From positions 62,001 to 126,000 of the forward strand of contig JAVDKK010000005.1 in the NCBI GenBank assembly GCA_030849945.1: a stretch of DNA of 64,000 bases. The letters are read 5' to 3'. This DNA is from Schauerella fraxinea (GTDB taxonomy: Bacteria; Pseudomonadota; Gammaproteobacteria; Burkholderiales; Burkholderiaceae_B). The stretch's first letter is position 1. Every line of letters starts with the position of its first letter. The position numbers were made by a program, and so were the translations under genes. This document shows, piece by piece, positions 8,951 through 17,062 of the stretch. The notes under the pieces are model-generated. The model saw only the letters and a program-made list of their open reading frames with translations, was not told where the DNA came from and did no database searches.

Positions 8951-9223
8951 TTACACGTCCAGCAGCGGGCGATGCTTGATGTGCCGAGCAAAGACCTGCA
9001 TGAACTGCGGATCGACGCGCGCTCCCCACACCGCCAGCGAATGGCCGACGATCCAGAGCACGACACCGGGAATCCACAGTTGAAGGCCCAGCCCGACGGC
9101 GGCGGCCAGCGTGCCGTTGGCAATTGCCACGGTGCGCGGCGCACCGCCCAGCAGAATCGGCTCGGTCAGCGAGCGATGCAGCGGCACCTCGAATCCGGCG
9201 GCGAAGGTGTCCGGGGCACTCAT
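8951..9223 (-). CDS. trbD: TrbD, VirB3-like membrane protein
   Basis: 90 aa. VirB3/TrbD is a small inner-membrane protein that works with the VirB4 ATPase in pilus assembly. It shows PLHRSLTEPILLGGAPR near the N-terminus, then one or two hydrophobic segments (TLAAAVGLGLQLWIPGVVLWIVG) and a basic C-terminus. The ATG overlaps the trbC stop by 4 nt, and trbE follows directly. Confidence 0.93.
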   Translation of the reverse strand: MSAPDTFAAGFEVPLHRSLTEPILLGGAPRTVAIANGTLAAAVGLGLQLWIPGVVLWIVGHSLAVWGARVDPQFMQVFARHIKHRPLLDV

Positions 9224-9603
9224 ACGACGGCCCCGCCGGAGAAGCTGAAAAACGACAGGAAGAAGCTCGAAGCCGCAAACGCGATGGACAGACCGAACAC
9301 GATCTGGATCAGCTTGCGGAATCCGCCCGAAGTGTCGCCGAAGGCGAGCGCGAGGCCCGTGGCGATGATGATGATGACCGCGACGATGCGCGCCACCGGC
9401 CCCTGGATGGATTCGAGGATGGATTGCAGCGGGCCTTCCCACGGCATCGAGGAACCGGCGGCCTGCGCGGTTCCGGTCAGGAACAACAGCAGCGCGGCCA
9501 GCAGCAGCCCTTGCCCCGCAGGGCGGGCCAGGCAGCGCAGCCGCGCAAGACGCAATGCCGGATTTGCAGAAAAACGGAAAGCAGGAAAAGTCATCTGCGT
9601 CAT
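9220..9603 (-). CDS. trbC: TrbC, VirB2-like pilin precursor
   Basis: 127 aa. TrbC is the conjugative pilin. A long signal peptide ends at about GTAQA (residues 45-49). Two hydrophobic helices follow (VARIVAVIIIIATGLALAF and LIQIVFGLSIAFAASSFF) with a short polar loop between them, the VirB2/TrbC layout. In RP4 the pilin is cyclised by TraF; a traF homologue is present at 25926-26501, so the same may happen here (inference). It overlaps trbB and trbD by 4 nt each. Confidence 0.93.
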   Translation of the reverse strand: MTQMTFPAFRFSANPALRLARLRCLARPAGQGLLLAALLLFLTGTAQAAGSSMPWEGPLQSILESIQGPVARIVAVIIIIATGLALAFGDTSGGFRKLIQIVFGLSIAFAASSFFLSFFSFSGGAVV

Positions 9604-10664
9604 GGCAGTTCTCCAAGTGAGTCAGGGGATGGGGAAGTCGCCGCAGCGGATGCGGCATCGGGGTTTGGCGACAACTCGGGAAACGGCGTGTCCAGCGCGT
9701 CCGCCTCCCAATTCGCCAATCGGTAGCCCACGCCGTCGAAGCCGACGACGCGGGCAATGCTCTCGATGCGGCGTTTGCGCCCACGCCCGGCGATGTGGAT
9801 CACCACGTTGACCGCCTCGGCGATCAGCGCACGCGGCGGGTTCACGGCCACTTCGAGAATCAGTTGCTCCAGGCGCAGCAGCGCGCCCAGCGCGGAACCT
9901 GCGTGGATCGTGGCGATGCCGCCGGGGTGTCCCGTGCCCCACACCTTGATGAGATCCAGCGCCTCGGCGCCGCGCACCTCGCCGACGACTACGCGATCAG
10001 GCCGCAGGCGCATGGACGAGCGCACCAGCTCGGTCATGGACACCACGCCTGCGCGCGTGCGCAGCGGAACGTGGTCGCGGGCCGCGCATTGCAGTTCCAC
10101 CGTGTCTTCGAGCACCAGCACGCGGTCGCCGGTGGCGGCGATTTCGGCGAGCAAAGCATTGGCGAGCGTGGTCTTGCCGCTGCTGGTGGCGCCGGCGATC
10201 AGCACGTTCTGCCGCTCGCGCACGGCGCGAACGAGAAAGCCCGCCTGCGCGCTGGTCATCATCCCGTCAATGACGTACCGCTCCAACGGGATCACGCCGA
10301 TGGCACGCTTGCGCAGCGCAAAGGCCGGCCCCGGCGCTGCCGGCGGCAAGATGCCCTCGAAGCGTTCGCCCGTTTCGGGCAACTCGGCGGACAGCAGCGG
10401 CTGGCCGCGATGGACTTCTGCGCCGACGTGGGCCGCGACCAGGCGGATGATTCGCTCGCCGTCCGCCTCGGGCAGTTCCACGCCCATCGGCGCGCGCCCA
10501 CTGGAAAGCCGATCCACCCAAAGGGTGCGATCAGGATTCAGCATCACCTCCACCACGTCCGGGTCTTCGAGCGCGGCGGCGATCAGCGGCCCCATCGCTG
10601 TGCGCAGCATCTGGATTCGGCGGTCGAGCGACGTGGCGCTCATGGACTGCGGAACGGCGCTCAT
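9600..10664 (-). CDS. trbB: TrbB, VirB11-type ATPase
   Basis: 354 aa. VirB11/TrbB is the hexameric traffic ATPase of the secretion system. The N-terminal domain (about 1-140) has the LNPDRTLWVDR and PETGERFEGILPP segments. The RecA-like domain has Walker A GATSSGKT (158-165), the VLEDTVELQ Asp box, VVVGEVRGAEALDLI as Walker B and ATIHAGSALGALLRLE as the His box. It is first of the trb series, coupled to the RHH gene upstream by a 4-nt overlap. Confidence 0.97.
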   Translation of the reverse strand: MSAVPQSMSATSLDRRIQMLRTAMGPLIAAALEDPDVVEVMLNPDRTLWVDRLSSGRAPMGVELPEADGERIIRLVAAHVGAEVHRGQPLLSAELPETGERFEGILPPAAPGPAFALRKRAIGVIPLERYVIDGMMTSAQAGFLVRAVRERQNVLIAGATSSGKTTLANALLAEIAATGDRVLVLEDTVELQCAARDHVPLRTRAGVVSMTELVRSSMRLRPDRVVVGEVRGAEALDLIKVWGTGHPGGIATIHAGSALGALLRLEQLILEVAVNPPRALIAEAVNVVIHIAGRGRKRRIESIARVVGFDGVGYRLANWEADALDTPFPELSPNPDAASAAATSPSPDSLGELP

Positions 10665-11125
10665 GACGCACGCTCCCGCGCTTGCGCGGCCGCCGCCGCG
10701 TCCTCCATCCGCATCGGATCGGGATGCAGTTCCTCCACCACGTCGCGCACCAGGCTGCGGCCCCGCAGCAGGTGGCGGCCAAGCTGCTCGGTGAACTGCT
10801 CGAAGCGCGCTTTGCCCTGCGCGCGTGCCGCGTCCTGGTGCGCCTCGGGAACCGGCGTGCTGACGGTCAGGTAGTAGCGGATGAACAGCGCCAGCGTTTC
10901 GATGGCGATGTTCTGGTCGCGCTCCATGCGCTCGGCCTGACGCGACAGGCGATCAAGCCGCTTGGCAATGGCCGCCTCGCGCTGGTCAGCGGCATCGGGC
11001 GACAGCCACGATGCGAGCGCCGCCGCGACGATGGACGACTTGGACACGCCTTTCTTGGCGGCCAGCTCGTCCAGGCGCTTGGCGTGCTCCGGCTGGATGA
11101 ACAGGTTGAGGCGGTAGTGGCTCAT
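10661..11125 (-). CDS. CopG/ribbon-helix-helix regulator between traG and trbB
   Basis: 154 aa. The N-terminal MSHYRLNLFIQPEHAKRLDELAAKKGVSKSSIVAAALASW is a ribbon-helix-helix DNA-binding domain (strand, helix, turn, helix). A long, charged, probably coiled-coil region follows (about 50-100). A CopG-type gene in this position is standard in Tn4371-type ICEs and may regulate the transfer operon or act with the relaxosome; neither is shown here. It overlaps both neighbours by 4 nt. Confidence 0.85.
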   Translation of the reverse strand: MSHYRLNLFIQPEHAKRLDELAAKKGVSKSSIVAAALASWLSPDAADQREAAIAKRLDRLSRQAERMERDQNIAIETLALFIRYYLTVSTPVPEAHQDAARAQGKARFEQFTEQLGRHLLRGRSLVRDVVEELHPDPMRMEDAAAAAQARERAS

Positions 11126-13131
11126 AGCTCGATTCCGTCGTTAGGGTCGAGGGAAGCCAGCCGGGCCGTGCGCTGCATGGCTGGATCGAGCTGGCGAGGA
11201 AGGGGAAGCGGCAAGTCGTCGTCGTCGTCGAGCAGCCCAAGGTCGGCCGCGGGCGCGGACAGCTCGGGGTCGTAGGCGACGGTTTCGGAGAGTTCGGGCT
11301 GACGGCGCGGGCCGCCGTCGTCGGCCGAACCCAAGTTCTCCAGGCCATCGGTGGATGCCGTGGCAGGCGTAGCGGGCACGGACGGAATCGCCAGCCCACT
11401 CCAGTCGTCGGGCCGCGACGGCGGCGCGTCGGCGTACTGCCCGTCCGCTAGCGTGGGCGGTGGCAGCACGCGACGCTTGAAATTGGCGTCCGCGTAGTAG
11501 CGCAGCTTCTTCGCCTTGATCGGCGCCACGCTGGACACCATCACCACGGCCTCGTCAGGCGGAAGCTGCATGACTTCGCCCGGCGTCAGCAGCGGGCGCG
11601 CGGTTTCCTGGCGCGACACCATCAGGTGGCCGAGCCACGGCGCGAGCCGGTGGCCCGCGTAGTTGCGCTGGGCGCGCAGCTCGGTGGCTGTGCCCAGCGT
11701 CTCGGAGATGCGCTTGGCGGTGCGTTCGTCGTTGGTGGCGAACGTCACGCGCACATGGCAGTTGTCGAGGATGGAATGGTTCTGGCCGTAGGCTTTGTCG
11801 ATCTGGTTAAGCGACTGCGCAATGAGGAAGCTGCGGATGCCGTAGCCGGCCATGAAGGCCAAGGCCGTTTCGAAGAAATCCAGGCGCCCCAGCGCCGGGA
11901 ACTCGTCGAGCATCAGCAGCAGCTTGTAGCGGCGCTCGATGCCGTCGGAACCGTCGAGCGATTCGGTGAGGCGCCGGCCGATCTGGTTGAGGATCAGACG
12001 AATGAGCGGCTTCGTCCGCGAAATGTCCGAAGGCGGCACCACCAGATACAGCGACACCGGATGCTCGGCGGCGATCAGGTCGGCGATGCGCCAGTCGCAG
12101 CGCGACGTGACTTCGGCCACCGTGGGGTCGCGGTACAGGCCCAGGAACGACATAGCCGTGGACAGCACACCGGAACGCTCGTTATCCGACTTGTTGAGAA
12201 CTTCGCGCGCAGCAGAGGCCACCACCGGATGCGGCCCATCGCCCAGGTGGGGCGTGGTCATCATGCGGTGCAAGGTCAGCTCGAAGGGGCTGGCCGGATC
12301 GGACAGGAAGTTGGCAACGCCGCGCAGCGTCTTGTCCTCGCCCGCGTAGAGGACGTGCAGAATGGCGCCGACCAACAGCGCATGACTGGTCTTCTCCCAA
12401 TGGTTGCGCTTCTCCAGCGCGCCTTCGGGATCGACCAGGATGTCCGCGATGTTCTGCACGTCGCGCACTTCATGCGCGCCGCGCCGTACCTCCAGCAGCG
12501 GATTGTAGGCTGCCGACTTTGGATCGGTCGGGTTGAACAGCAGGCAGTGGCTGAAACGGCTACGCCAGCCTGCGGTGATCTGCCAGTTCTCGCCCTTGAT
12601 GTCGTGGATGACAGCGGACGCGGGCCAGCTCAACAAGGTCGGCACCACCAGGCCCACGCCCTTGCCCGAGCGCGTGGGCGCGAACGTCAGGACGTGTTCC
12701 GGCCCTTCATGCCGCAGGTACTGGTGATCGTGCTGGCCGAGGAACACGCCGGCAGGCTGTGTGAGGCCAGCCTTGCGAATGTCCTGCGCATTCGCCCATC
12801 GCGCCGAGCCGTAGGTCGTGACCAGGCGCGCCTGCCGTGAGCGCCAGACCGACATGGCGATGGCAACGACCACGGCGACCATGCCGCTGGTGCCAGCAAT
12901 GGCACCGCCGGTGTCGAAGACCTCTGGCGCATAGGCACCGAAGAAAAACCACCACTCAAACAGCTTCCACGGGTGGTAGATCGACGTGCCAAGAAAGTCG
13001 AACCAGGGCGAGCCAAGGCGTACTTGATAGCCAAGGGCGGCTGCTGTCCATTGTGTGGCTCCCCACACGCCGGCGATCACGATGCCGAACACGACGGCGA
13101 TCTGACCGAACAGCACGTTCGTCCCTTGCAT
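11122..13131 (-). CDS. traG: TraG, VirD4-type coupling protein
   Basis: 669 aa. The type IV coupling protein docks the relaxase-DNA complex on the secretion channel. Two N-terminal membrane segments (about 8-35 and 80-95) precede the ATPase domain with Walker A APTRSGKG (151-158) and Walker B LLLMLDEFPALG, then FLIAQSLNQIDKAYG. The C-terminus is acidic and low-complexity. A GGAGG ribosome site lies 7 nt before the ATG. About 236 bp without a gene separate it from the lipoprotein gene upstream, a likely place for a transfer-operon promoter. Confidence 0.96.
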   Translation of the reverse strand: MQGTNVLFGQIAVVFGIVIAGVWGATQWTAAALGYQVRLGSPWFDFLGTSIYHPWKLFEWWFFFGAYAPEVFDTGGAIAGTSGMVAVVVAIAMSVWRSRQARLVTTYGSARWANAQDIRKAGLTQPAGVFLGQHDHQYLRHEGPEHVLTFAPTRSGKGVGLVVPTLLSWPASAVIHDIKGENWQITAGWRSRFSHCLLFNPTDPKSAAYNPLLEVRRGAHEVRDVQNIADILVDPEGALEKRNHWEKTSHALLVGAILHVLYAGEDKTLRGVANFLSDPASPFELTLHRMMTTPHLGDGPHPVVASAAREVLNKSDNERSGVLSTAMSFLGLYRDPTVAEVTSRCDWRIADLIAAEHPVSLYLVVPPSDISRTKPLIRLILNQIGRRLTESLDGSDGIERRYKLLLMLDEFPALGRLDFFETALAFMAGYGIRSFLIAQSLNQIDKAYGQNHSILDNCHVRVTFATNDERTAKRISETLGTATELRAQRNYAGHRLAPWLGHLMVSRQETARPLLTPGEVMQLPPDEAVVMVSSVAPIKAKKLRYYADANFKRRVLPPPTLADGQYADAPPSRPDDWSGLAIPSVPATPATASTDGLENLGSADDGGPRRQPELSETVAYDPELSAPAADLGLLDDDDDLPLPLPRQLDPAMQRTARLASLDPNDGIEL

Positions 13132-13367
13132 GACTTGGCCTCCGATTTCTCCTGCGCTGATTCCTCATGGAAGAAGCGGCACAAGGGCGTGCCGCGAGCG
13201 TCAGGATCGGTGCCGGGTCAGTGCTGGTCAAAGACCGTTTCAAGCAGAAAGGTCGAGCAAAAAGACAGAATGAGTGCAGCGGCGAGCCAAAGAAAAACGC
13301 CGCAAGCGAAGGCGCATTGCGGCGTGTCGTCCAGAAAGATGAAGGCGAGGCGGCGAGCCGCCAACGG

Positions 13368-13646
13368 TCAGAACTTCGGCGATTCTTTCGGCGGCGTGTA
13401 AGGTGTTTCGCCGTCGCCATAGAACCGCTTGCGCGTGGCTTCTGCCACCCTGTTGCACAGCACGTCGCCGAGCTTGGGACGGTCGGTCTTGCATTGCTGG
13501 CGCAGTTCTTTGAGCCGTTCGGGGTTGGCCGCCAGTTCCTCCACCGTTGGGATATTCTCTCCCGAAGGGTTGACCTTCTGAGGCGTTTCGGACTGGCCGC
13601 AGGCAGTCAACGCGGCCACCAGCAAGAACGGGGTGATCTTCTTCAT
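13368..13646 (-). CDS. EexN-like entry-exclusion lipoprotein
   Basis: 92 aa. A lipoprotein signal (LLVAALTAC, Cys about 16) is followed by TVEELAANPERLKELRQQC, a second conserved Cys (LCNRVAEATRKRFYG) and a GETPYTPP tail. The Ala-x-Pro-x-Arg-Leu-Lys-x-Leu-Arg-x-Gln-Cys block matches the TrbK-like protein at 5424-5741, and the tail matches the end of TrbJ. Its ATG overlaps the LysR stop by 4 nt, with GGAGG inside the LysR 3' end, so the two are translated together. A role in surface exclusion is inferred from the family pattern. Confidence 0.75.
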   Translation of the reverse strand: MKKITPFLLVAALTACGQSETPQKVNPSGENIPTVEELAANPERLKELRQQCKTDRPKLGDVLCNRVAEATRKRFYGDGETPYTPPKESPKF

Positions 13647-14587
13647 GGCGCAGGTTCCTCCAGGAAATCGGAAGGATGGCCCGACTTGGGCCTTGGGGGT
13701 TCCGGTAACTCGATGGCCTGCACGCGCTCAATGAACCGCGCCAGCACATCGGACGGCTCGCCGTCGGGGTACAGCAGGTAGGTTGTCAGCGGCGGCACGT
13801 GCAACGCCAGCGGTCGGGCCACCACGCCCGAGTCAGGGTTGGCGGCAATGCGCGCGGCACCCGTAAACCCAAGCCCGAGGCCGGCCGATACCAACGCCAT
13901 CATCAGATCACACGTAGCGACCCGTTCTGCGACCAGCGGCTCCATTTCGGCCCGGCGCAGCACCCGATCGACGAATTTGGCATGGCCTTCGCACACTTGT
14001 GGATCGCATAGAACCAGCGGATAGCGCAGCAGTTCCTCCAAAGGGATGCGCTTGTGTGCAAGCAGCGGATGCCGCGCTGGCACCGTCACGATGAGGGTGT
14101 CTTTCCAGACAGGTATGGTGGCGATGCCATCGCCCACTTCATCGGACTGCGCAAACCCCACGTCGTACAGATCGTCATGCAGACCTTTGATCTGCTGTGA
14201 CAGCGGCACCTCGAAGAACCGTATTTCAACCTCGGGTTCTTCCTGTCGGCATAGCGCAAGCAAAGCCGGTAGGCGCGACGATGTGATGCCGTCCGACAAT
14301 GCCACGCGCAATTGTCCGTGGAAGCCGTGGGCCGCCGCTTTCACGCTGTCGCGTGCCTGTTCCAAGGCAGAGAACACCCGACGCACGTGTTCCAGGAATA
14401 GCTTGCCAGCACGGGTCAGCCGCGTGCTGCGTGTGGTGCGCGCAAACAGCACCACACCCAATTCTTCTTCCAACTCCTTGATGGCCCGCGACAGTGGCGA
14501 CTGCTCAATGTGCAGTCGCTCGGCAGCGCGGGCGAAGTGAAGTTCTTCGGCCACGGCGAGGAAACAGCGCAAATGACGTAGTTCCAT
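13643..14587 (-). CDS. LysR-type regulator (TraR position)
   Basis: 314 aa. The N-terminal wHTH (MELRHLRCFLAVAEELHFARAAERLHIEQSPLSRAIKELE) is typical of LysR. A substrate-binding domain with RHPLLAHKRIPLEELLRYPLVL follows. Tn4371-type ICEs carry a LysR gene called traR in this position next to traG, so it may control transfer. It also lies directly downstream of the cargo operon on the same strand, so it could respond to a cargo metabolite. It is translationally coupled to the EexN-like gene. Confidence 0.9.
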   Translation of the reverse strand: MELRHLRCFLAVAEELHFARAAERLHIEQSPLSRAIKELEEELGVVLFARTTRSTRLTRAGKLFLEHVRRVFSALEQARDSVKAAAHGFHGQLRVALSDGITSSRLPALLALCRQEEPEVEIRFFEVPLSQQIKGLHDDLYDVGFAQSDEVGDGIATIPVWKDTLIVTVPARHPLLAHKRIPLEELLRYPLVLCDPQVCEGHAKFVDRVLRRAEMEPLVAERVATCDLMMALVSAGLGLGFTGAARIAANPDSGVVARPLALHVPPLTTYLLYPDGEPSDVLARFIERVQAIELPEPPRPKSGHPSDFLEEPAP

Positions 14588-14719
14588 AGTTCATCACTTC
14601 CCTGCTACCCGCTATGCTTAGGCGTTGGCTTTGTCATTAACATGACTGCCTCCCACGCGCGGCCTTGAATCGTTGCTACCTCACCGCTATTGGCCCTCGT
14701 TTCATGGCACGCTCTTGCG

Positions 14720-15820
14720 TCAAAGAGTCTTGGCGTAGAACGCCGTCAGTTTTTTCATCGTGGCATCCACGTACTGGGGAACCCAGTAGGTTTCGATATG
14801 CGTGGCGCCGTCGATCTTGAACAGTTCCTTGTCCTTGGCGCCGGTAGCTTTGGCGAAGGCTTCCTCGCTCATGTAAAGGCTGTCGGCCTTGCTGCCGGCA
14901 ATCATCAACAGAGGCTGATCGATCAGTTCGATCTGGTCGGTAGCGTCCCAGCGCATCAGGTCGAGCAGGCTGCTCGTGGTGTACTTGAAGGTCGAACCGG
15001 GATGCGCGTGAGTGCGCCAGTAGTATTCATAGCCCTGCCGGTACATCTCGAACGGCAGCGCGGCGATCTGCTCGTCGGTCATGTCGGCGTCGCCGGAATA
15101 GGGGATCTGTCCGCCGGCCTTTTCCTGCGCGCGCGCGTCCGAGGCTTGCTTCAGGCGCTGCTGGATCGTGTTCAACTGCGAATCCTCGAAACCGTTGCGT
15201 CGAACGCGCCCGGAGTTGAACATACTCAGCGTCGCCACCGCCTTGAAACGCTTGTCGGATTTCGCCGCGGACAACGAGTATCCGCCACCGCCGCAAATGC
15301 CGAGCAGCCCCAGGCGTGCGGCATCGACACCCGGATAGTGGGTGATGAAGTCCGCCGCGCCGTGGATGTCCTCGATGCGGAACTGCGGCTTGTCCGTACT
15401 GCGTGGCTCGCCACCGCTGCTGCCCTGATACGCGGCATCCATCGCAATGGTGATGTAGCCCAGTTCGGCCAGGCGCTCGGCATGCAGTCCAGAGGTCTGT
15501 TCCTTTACCCCACCATTGGGGTGAGCAACAACGATCGCCGCATATTTCTTCTTCGGATCGTAGTTGGCCGGGGTATAGACGTTTGCGGCAATCTTCAGGC
15601 CGTTGAGATCATAGTTGACCGGGTGGATGTTGACCTTGCCCGGCTCGTTCCTCGTGATCGCGCCTTCGTAAACCAGCGTAAACGGATTCTTCTTGTAGTC
15701 GGCTGCGACAGCAGCGGTGGATGTGGTCATAGCGGCAACTCCTAACACTGCACCTGAAAGAACAAGCGCGGAGGCTCCCAGGAACTCGCGCCGGGTTTTG
15801 TTGAAGACTTCACTACTCAT
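14720..15820 (-). CDS. Tat-exported dienelactone-hydrolase-like alpha/beta hydrolase
   Basis: 366 aa. A twin-arginine signal (KTRREFLGAS, then a hydrophobic stretch ending near AVAA, about residue 40) predicts export in folded form. The catalytic elbow is GICGGGG with Cys176 in the nucleophile place, as in dienelactone hydrolases. Asp313 (AGSKADSLYM) and His341 (DGATHIETYW) could complete the triad. The GGVKEQTSGLHAERLAELGY segment is common in this branch of alpha/beta hydrolases. It is last of the five-gene minus-strand operon, 46 nt after the aldo/keto reductase. The substrate is unknown; a lactone or activated ester is the family expectation. Confidence 0.82.
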   Translation of the reverse strand: MSSEVFNKTRREFLGASALVLSGAVLGVAAMTTSTAAVAADYKKNPFTLVYEGAITRNEPGKVNIHPVNYDLNGLKIAANVYTPANYDPKKKYAAIVVAHPNGGVKEQTSGLHAERLAELGYITIAMDAAYQGSSGGEPRSTDKPQFRIEDIHGAADFITHYPGVDAARLGLLGICGGGGYSLSAAKSDKRFKAVATLSMFNSGRVRRNGFEDSQLNTIQQRLKQASDARAQEKAGGQIPYSGDADMTDEQIAALPFEMYRQGYEYYWRTHAHPGSTFKYTTSSLLDLMRWDATDQIELIDQPLLMIAGSKADSLYMSEEAFAKATGAKDKELFKIDGATHIETYWVPQYVDATMKKLTAFYAKTL

Positions 15821-15866
15821 ATGGGCTTCCTTCTATTTCGTTGCGAACGATGGATGTGAGGGCGCG

Positions 15867-17036
15867 TCATCGTTTCGAAGGTGCTTCAACACCCGTTGCC
15901 GACAGAACTGCCGGCGAAAGACGCTCGCCCTGGATCGGAATGGCTGCCACGGCCGCGTTCAGTTCCTTCAACTCGGCGACGCTGAAGGAAATCGAGGCAG
16001 CGGCCACGTTCTCCTCCAGATGGGCCGGGTTCGTGGTGCCCGGAATGGGCACGATCCACGGCTTCTGTGCGGTCAGCCAGGCGAGTGAAAGCTGGGCCGG
16101 TGTGACGTTCTTGCGGCTCGCCCATGTTTTGACCAGACCGGCGAGCGCCATATTGGCCGGCAGTACATCAGGCGCGAAACGCGGGACGCTTGCACGGAAG
16201 TCCTGCTTCTCGAAGCGGCTTGCGGCGTTGACGGTGCCGGCCAGGAAGCCCATACCCAACGGACTCCACGGCACAAAGCCGATGCCAAGTTCCTCGCACA
16301 GCGGAAGAACCTGAGCTTCGGGGCCGCGGTACAGCATCGAGTATTCATTCTGGATCACGGCCACGGGATGTTCCCGGTGCGCGCGGCGGACGGTCTGTAG
16401 CCCAGGCTCGGACAGGCCGTAGTGCAGTACCTTGCCTTGTCTGACCAGATCCTTGATCGTGCCGGCCACATCCTCGATTGGCACGTTCGGATCGACGCGG
16501 TGCTGGTACAGCAGGTCGATGCGGTCGGTGCGCAGACGCCGTAGTTGGGCTTCGACGGCTTGACGGATGTGCTCGGGGCGGCTGTTCACACCACCGCGAC
16601 GCTGACCCGTCACCGGGTCAACGTCGAACCCGAACTTGGTGGAGACGACGACACGATCACGCAGGCTGCCTTGCAACGCTTCGCCAAGGAGTTCCTCGGA
16701 CATGAAGGGGCCATAGACCTCGGCGGTGTCGAACAGCGTGACGCCTAAGTCCACTGCGCGGCGAATGAGCGCGATGCCACCTTGCCGGCTGGTGCTGCTG
16801 GAGTACAGGTCAACGACACCTTGCGGGCCGCTGGGGTGCCACTGCACTCCAAGGCCGATGGGATACACATCGAAAGGCCCCAGGCGTCGGCGGGTAGCGG
16901 ATGCGGGCTTGTCAGCCACGACGCTTGAAGCGCCGGTCGTCTGTGCGCAGGCGGACAGCAGCCACGGGGCGACGCCCAAAGTGGCGGCAGCGGCCAGGAG
17001 GCGGCGACGGGTCTGATCGGCAGGAGGTGTCTTCAT
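15867..17036 (-). CDS. Aldo/keto reductase with Tat/lipoprotein signal
   Basis: 389 aa. Residues 1-30 form a twin-arginine signal (TRRRLLAAAATLG) ending in a lipobox-like LLSAC, so the enzyme is probably exported and perhaps lipidated. The reductase part has the complete AKR tetrad Asp103, Tyr108 (FDTAEVYG), Lys134 (STKFGF) and His179 (YQHRVD), and the C-terminal PWIVPIPGTTNPAHLEENV that binds the NADP phosphate. It is very similar to the unexported AKR at 20918-21901 (shared RTD.IDLLYQHRVDPNVPIEDVAG). NADPH-dependent enzymes are rare outside the cytoplasm; Tat export could carry the bound cofactor, or the protein may use another donor. Confidence 0.88.
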   Translation of the reverse strand: MKTPPADQTRRRLLAAAATLGVAPWLLSACAQTTGASSVVADKPASATRRRLGPFDVYPIGLGVQWHPSGPQGVVDLYSSSTSRQGGIALIRRAVDLGVTLFDTAEVYGPFMSEELLGEALQGSLRDRVVVSTKFGFDVDPVTGQRRGGVNSRPEHIRQAVEAQLRRLRTDRIDLLYQHRVDPNVPIEDVAGTIKDLVRQGKVLHYGLSEPGLQTVRRAHREHPVAVIQNEYSMLYRGPEAQVLPLCEELGIGFVPWSPLGMGFLAGTVNAASRFEKQDFRASVPRFAPDVLPANMALAGLVKTWASRKNVTPAQLSLAWLTAQKPWIVPIPGTTNPAHLEENVAAASISFSVAELKELNAAVAAIPIQGERLSPAVLSATGVEAPSKR

Positions 17037-17062
17037 ATCACGGTCTTTCAGGTATGGGTTAG

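Noticed and set aside
14751..14758. TTTTTCAT, the attachment core reported for Tn4371
   Set aside because: It lies inside the DLH-like hydrolase gene, not at an element end. The other copy at 50110-50117 is in the TRAP operon spacer, outside the element.
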